Assembly (NCBI RefSeq): GCF_003121985.1 | Contig: NZ_QEWP01000001.1 | Location: 620,001 to 684,000 of the forward strand | Length of the DNA stretch: 64,000 bases | From: Marinilabilia rubra | Lineage (GTDB): Bacteria > Bacteroidota > Bacteroidia > Bacteroidales > Marinilabiliaceae | Direction of reading: 5' to 3' | Shown: positions 61,645-64,000 of the stretch, piece after piece | Numbering within the stretch: the first letter of the stretch is position 1 | Layout: each line of letters opens with the position of its first letter | The notes under the pieces: model-generated | What the model saw: the letters and a program-made list of their open reading frames with translations, nothing else | The model's database searches: none | What the model was told of the DNA's origin: nothing | Translations under genes and position numbers: made by a program

Positions 61645-62973
61645 TTAAGCCGATTGATAATTTTTATTGAAAACAAGGTTCTTTCTGAAATTATCCAGCT
61701 CACTTTCAATTTTATCAAGGTCTAATTCTTTTTTTGTCAATTGAGTAATAAGCTCATTCAAAAAATTATCTGTTTCTTGTTTTTTCGAAAGTGATGCAAG
61801 CCTGAGGCTGAAATCGTTCAGGATATTCATATAGTTTATGAATGCCTTATAGGGCGATGAATAGGGATTAAAGTAGGCATGAACATCCCCATCTTCATTA
61901 AATTTGGTACACATATAATAGAAGTGGTCGCTACATTGTAAAAGTTCCCAGTCTTTAAGGATTAAAGGATCATCGCAATTATTAATTTCCGGTAAATGGG
62001 AATAAAGCTTGTTGAAAGCTTCCTGCTGCATTTCATTACCCAGCCATGCGGTGAGATCTCGTTCTTCGTCAGCCCAGGATATGGGATGTTTAACATTGAG
62101 GGGTGCCACGGGCTTGAGTTTTTTCGATATTTCGGATGGAGTAGTGAAACGGATTAACTGTGTTTTAAGGGCTTCTACTGGAAAGTTTTTCAGAAAATTG
62201 AAAATACCCGTGTGTTTTTCCTGGTGTTCACCAAATGTTTCGTAATCCATAAAAAGATTAATTACCTGACTTTGGTCTTTTTCTAATAGCCATCTTACAT
62301 ATTTTTTAGGGCTCAAAGGCCATTCACTCCATTCCATGTCACCAAATCTGAAGGCTATATCGTCACTGAGTTTATAGTTTTTCAGCAAAAGATTTAGAGA
62401 AACCTCCGTTTCACCGTGGTAAAGATAGTCCGGACTTCTCCAATTAAGTATGTGTGGAGCTCCTTCAGTCAGCATGGTTTTATAGCCCATATTGGCAACC
62501 ATATTGCCTATTTGATTGGAGTATATCAGCTCTGTGTTGCGAAATACCCCCGGGCGGATGCCGAAATTTTCTTCTATAAGGTCAGCATGTTTTTTCACCT
62601 GTCTTATAAATTCATCACTGTCCTTTAGCGCTACCAGCGAATGGGAGTAAGTTTCAGCGAGGAATTCCACCATTCCGGTTTGGGCCAATTCACGAAAACT
62701 GCTAAGCACTTCAGGCGCATAGAGTTTAAATTGCTCAATAGCAACACCTGATATTGAGAAGGTAATTTTAAAATCCCCCTTTTGCTGTTTAATTAGTTTT
62801 AAAAGGAGTTGATTTGTCGGAAGGTAGCAATTGGTGGCAACTTTGTTAAGAATGCTCTCATTTGTGTAGTCATCGTAGTAATAGTGGTCGTTTCCAATAT
62901 CAAAAAAACGATAGGATTTTAGTCTGAAAGGTTGGTGAACCTGGAAATAGAGACAAATTGTTTGCATTGACAT
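61645..62973 (-). CDS. Glycoside hydrolase family 57 alpha-amylase-like protein
   Basis: A 442-residue GH57 enzyme. HQP (13-15) is motif 1, the FLAETYSHSL block near 104-113 is motif 2, and the nucleophile is E148 in FRNTELIYSNQIG. The WSEWP region and D243 in MDYETFGEH are motif 4 with the acid. It cleaves or transfers alpha-glucans in the cytoplasm; no signal peptide. The neighbouring GT4 enzyme suggests storage glucan or trehalose-like metabolism. It is 93 nt from the GT4 gene and 51 nt from the sigma factor, on the same strand. Confidence 0.92.
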   Translation of the reverse strand: MSMQTICLYFQVHQPFRLKSYRFFDIGNDHYYYDDYTNESILNKVATNCYLPTNQLLLKLIKQQKGDFKITFSISGVAIEQFKLYAPEVLSSFRELAQTGMVEFLAETYSHSLVALKDSDEFIRQVKKHADLIEENFGIRPGVFRNTELIYSNQIGNMVANMGYKTMLTEGAPHILNWRSPDYLYHGETEVSLNLLLKNYKLSDDIAFRFGDMEWSEWPLSPKKYVRWLLEKDQSQVINLFMDYETFGEHQEKHTGIFNFLKNFPVEALKTQLIRFTTPSEISKKLKPVAPLNVKHPISWADEERDLTAWLGNEMQQEAFNKLYSHLPEINNCDDPLILKDWELLQCSDHFYYMCTKFNEDGDVHAYFNPYSSPYKAFINYMNILNDFSLRLASLSKKQETDNFLNELITQLTKKELDLDKIESELDNFRKNLVFNKNYQSA

Positions 62974-63065
62974 TTTTTTAGAGGTTTTGATTTCTGAAGA
63001 TCAGGTATAAGCTTTCTTTTTAAGGTTTTAAATATCTCTTTCTTTAATTGTTTTTAGAGCATGTT

Positions 63066-64000
63066 TTAATTCGTGGAAGTGGCAAGATCGTAGGTTTTTT
63101 TGACCTCTTTGGCTGAATCCTCCCATCTGAGAGAATTGGCTTCTTTGCGACCGTTAGGCACAAAAAACTCTTTCATACCCCCATAATTCAGGAGCGCATT
63201 GATAGAATCAGCCATAGCGTCCACGTCCCAATAATCGGTCTTCATAGCATATTTCAGGATTTCTGCTGCACCGGTTTGGTTGCTGATGAGTACCGGAACA
63301 TCGCTCTGCATGGCTTCGAGCGGAACTATCCCAAAAGGTTCTGAGACAGATGGCATGATGTATAAATCACTCATCTGCAGCATTTCAAAGACGTCTTGTC
63401 CCTTTAGAAATCCGGTGAAGTGAAAGCGGTCTGTAATTTGAAGTCTTGCTGCCATACGTATCATTTTCTCCATCATGTCGCCATTTCCAGCCATGACAAA
63501 CCTTACATTTTGATTTTTCTGGAGTACTCTGTGAGCAGCTTCAATAAAGAATTCGGGCCCTTTTTGCATAGTTATCCGGCCAAGGAAAGTGACTATTTTT
63601 TCATTTACACCTTTTTTGATTTTTGGACCGGGGCTTTCTCTAACCGGTTCAACAGCATTGTATATGGTATTGACTTTTTGAGGCTCAATGCCATATTTAT
63701 TAATCACTGTTTGACGGGTTAGATTGCTGACCGTTATAATTCTGTCAGCAGCTTCCATGCCTTGTTTTTCAATTTCAAAAACCTCCGGATTAACGCTGCC
63801 TCCACTTCGGTCAAAATCTGTTGCATGTACATGTATGATCAGCGGTTTTCCGCTTACTTCTTTGGCAGCAATGCCTGCCGGATAGGCCAGCCAGTCGTGG
63901 GCATGAATGACATCGAAAGAGTTTTCTTCAGCTAATGCACCTGCCACCAGGGCGTAGTTGCGGATTTCCTGCAACAAATCACTGCCATATGAACCAGAGA
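63066..64000 (-). CDS. GT4 glycosyltransferase (glycogen synthase-like), 5' end beyond the window
   Basis: The frame is open to the right edge (GSYGSDLLQEIRNYAL), so the TTG at 63977 is not the start. Visible blocks are FDVIHAHDWLAYPAG near the cut end, VTFLGRITMQKGPEFFIEAA for the donor site, and the E-x7-E motif SEPFGIVPLEAM. These fit GT4 glycogen/trehalose-type synthases. In Bacteroidota a GT4 enzyme is often paired with GH57 in glucan synthesis. Transcription runs from this gene into GH57 and the sigma factor. Confidence 0.85.
   Translation of the reverse strand, partial: SGSYGSDLLQEIRNYALVAGALAEENSFDVIHAHDWLAYPAGIAAKEVSGKPLIIHVHATDFDRSGGSVNPEVFEIEKQGMEAADRIITVSNLTRQTVINKYGIEPQKVNTIYNAVEPVRESPGPKIKKGVNEKIVTFLGRITMQKGPEFFIEAAHRVLQKNQNVRFVMAGNGDMMEKMIRMAARLQITDRFHFTGFLKGQDVFEMLQMSDLYIMPSVSEPFGIVPLEAMQSDVPVLISNQTGAAEILKYAMKTDYWDVDAMADSINALLNYGGMKEFFVPNGRKEANSLRWEDSAKEVKKTYDLATSTN

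Noticed and set aside
1-64000. tRNA, rRNA, CRISPR array, prophage
   Set aside because: No cloverleaf, rRNA segment, regularly spaced direct repeats with unique spacers, or phage structural genes were recognised by eye.

Overview
The window comes from a member of the Bacteroidota, most likely a Bacteroidales/Marinilabiliales-type marine or anaerobic lineage. The evidence is a cargo protein with a type IX secretion C-terminal domain, Bacteroidota-type promoters (TTTG about 20 bp before TAnnTTTG), a Bacteroidota-style dcw cluster without murF or ddl, an FtsZ tail ending in LHDNVD, and a glycine-lipid acyltransferase pair. No rRNA, tRNA, CRISPR array, intact IS or prophage was seen.

Layout. 1-5033: an AmmeMemoRadiSam-type set (5'-cut AMMECR1 protein, a membrane protein fused to a spermidine-synthase-like domain, a radical SAM enzyme), then a double-hotdog MaoC protein. 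5164-6095: a decayed radical SAM gene. 6276-7202: 21-bp-phased direct repeats ahead of a T9SS cargo gene. 7499-17757: housekeeping genes (tadA, aspS, an acyltransferase, an AhpD-like protein, miaB, yebC, a universal stress protein, a SPOR protein and a long PurF-family enzyme). 18028-22565: a minus-strand run with glycine-lipid genes glsA and glsB, a disulfide-oxidoreductase homologue lacking its redox cysteines, and a serine hydrolase.

22740-38692: the division and cell-wall cluster mraZ-rsmH-ftsL-ftsI-murE-mraY-murD-ftsW-murG-murC-ftsQ-ftsA-ftsZ followed by a yqeY-like gene. It is tightly packed, with several 4-nt ATGA overlaps, a triple GTGG operator before mraZ and an unusually strong Shine-Dalgarno before ftsZ. 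A perfect 52-nt palindrome ends it and also ends the convergent envelope run coaX-OMP-TPR-lptC-CNNM/CorC-PpiD-like (38779-46464). Then come a response regulator with PAS domains and mfd.

51200-54960 is an accessory island: two head-to-head copies of a dispersed intergenic repeat, a broken Fic gene, a possible group II intron 3' end, a probable toxin-antitoxin pair, palindromic repeats and relic coding segments. 54959-60174 holds a hydrolase, a lipoprotein beside a membrane-anchored AraC-TPR regulator with a candidate operator between them, and an ECF sigma factor coupled to a four-helix membrane protein. The right end carries a divergent group 2 sigma factor, a GH57 glycoside hydrolase and a 5'-cut GT4 glycosyltransferase.

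The least described items are the dispersed repeat whose plus-strand copies abut the 3' ends of minus-strand genes, the AraC-TPR regulator with its likely operator and lipoprotein target, the candidate toxin-antitoxin pair, the gls operon with its cysteine-less oxidoreductase, and the AmmeMemoRadiSam trio with a membrane SpeE-like partner. All functions are inferred from sequence recognition alone; no database search was run.
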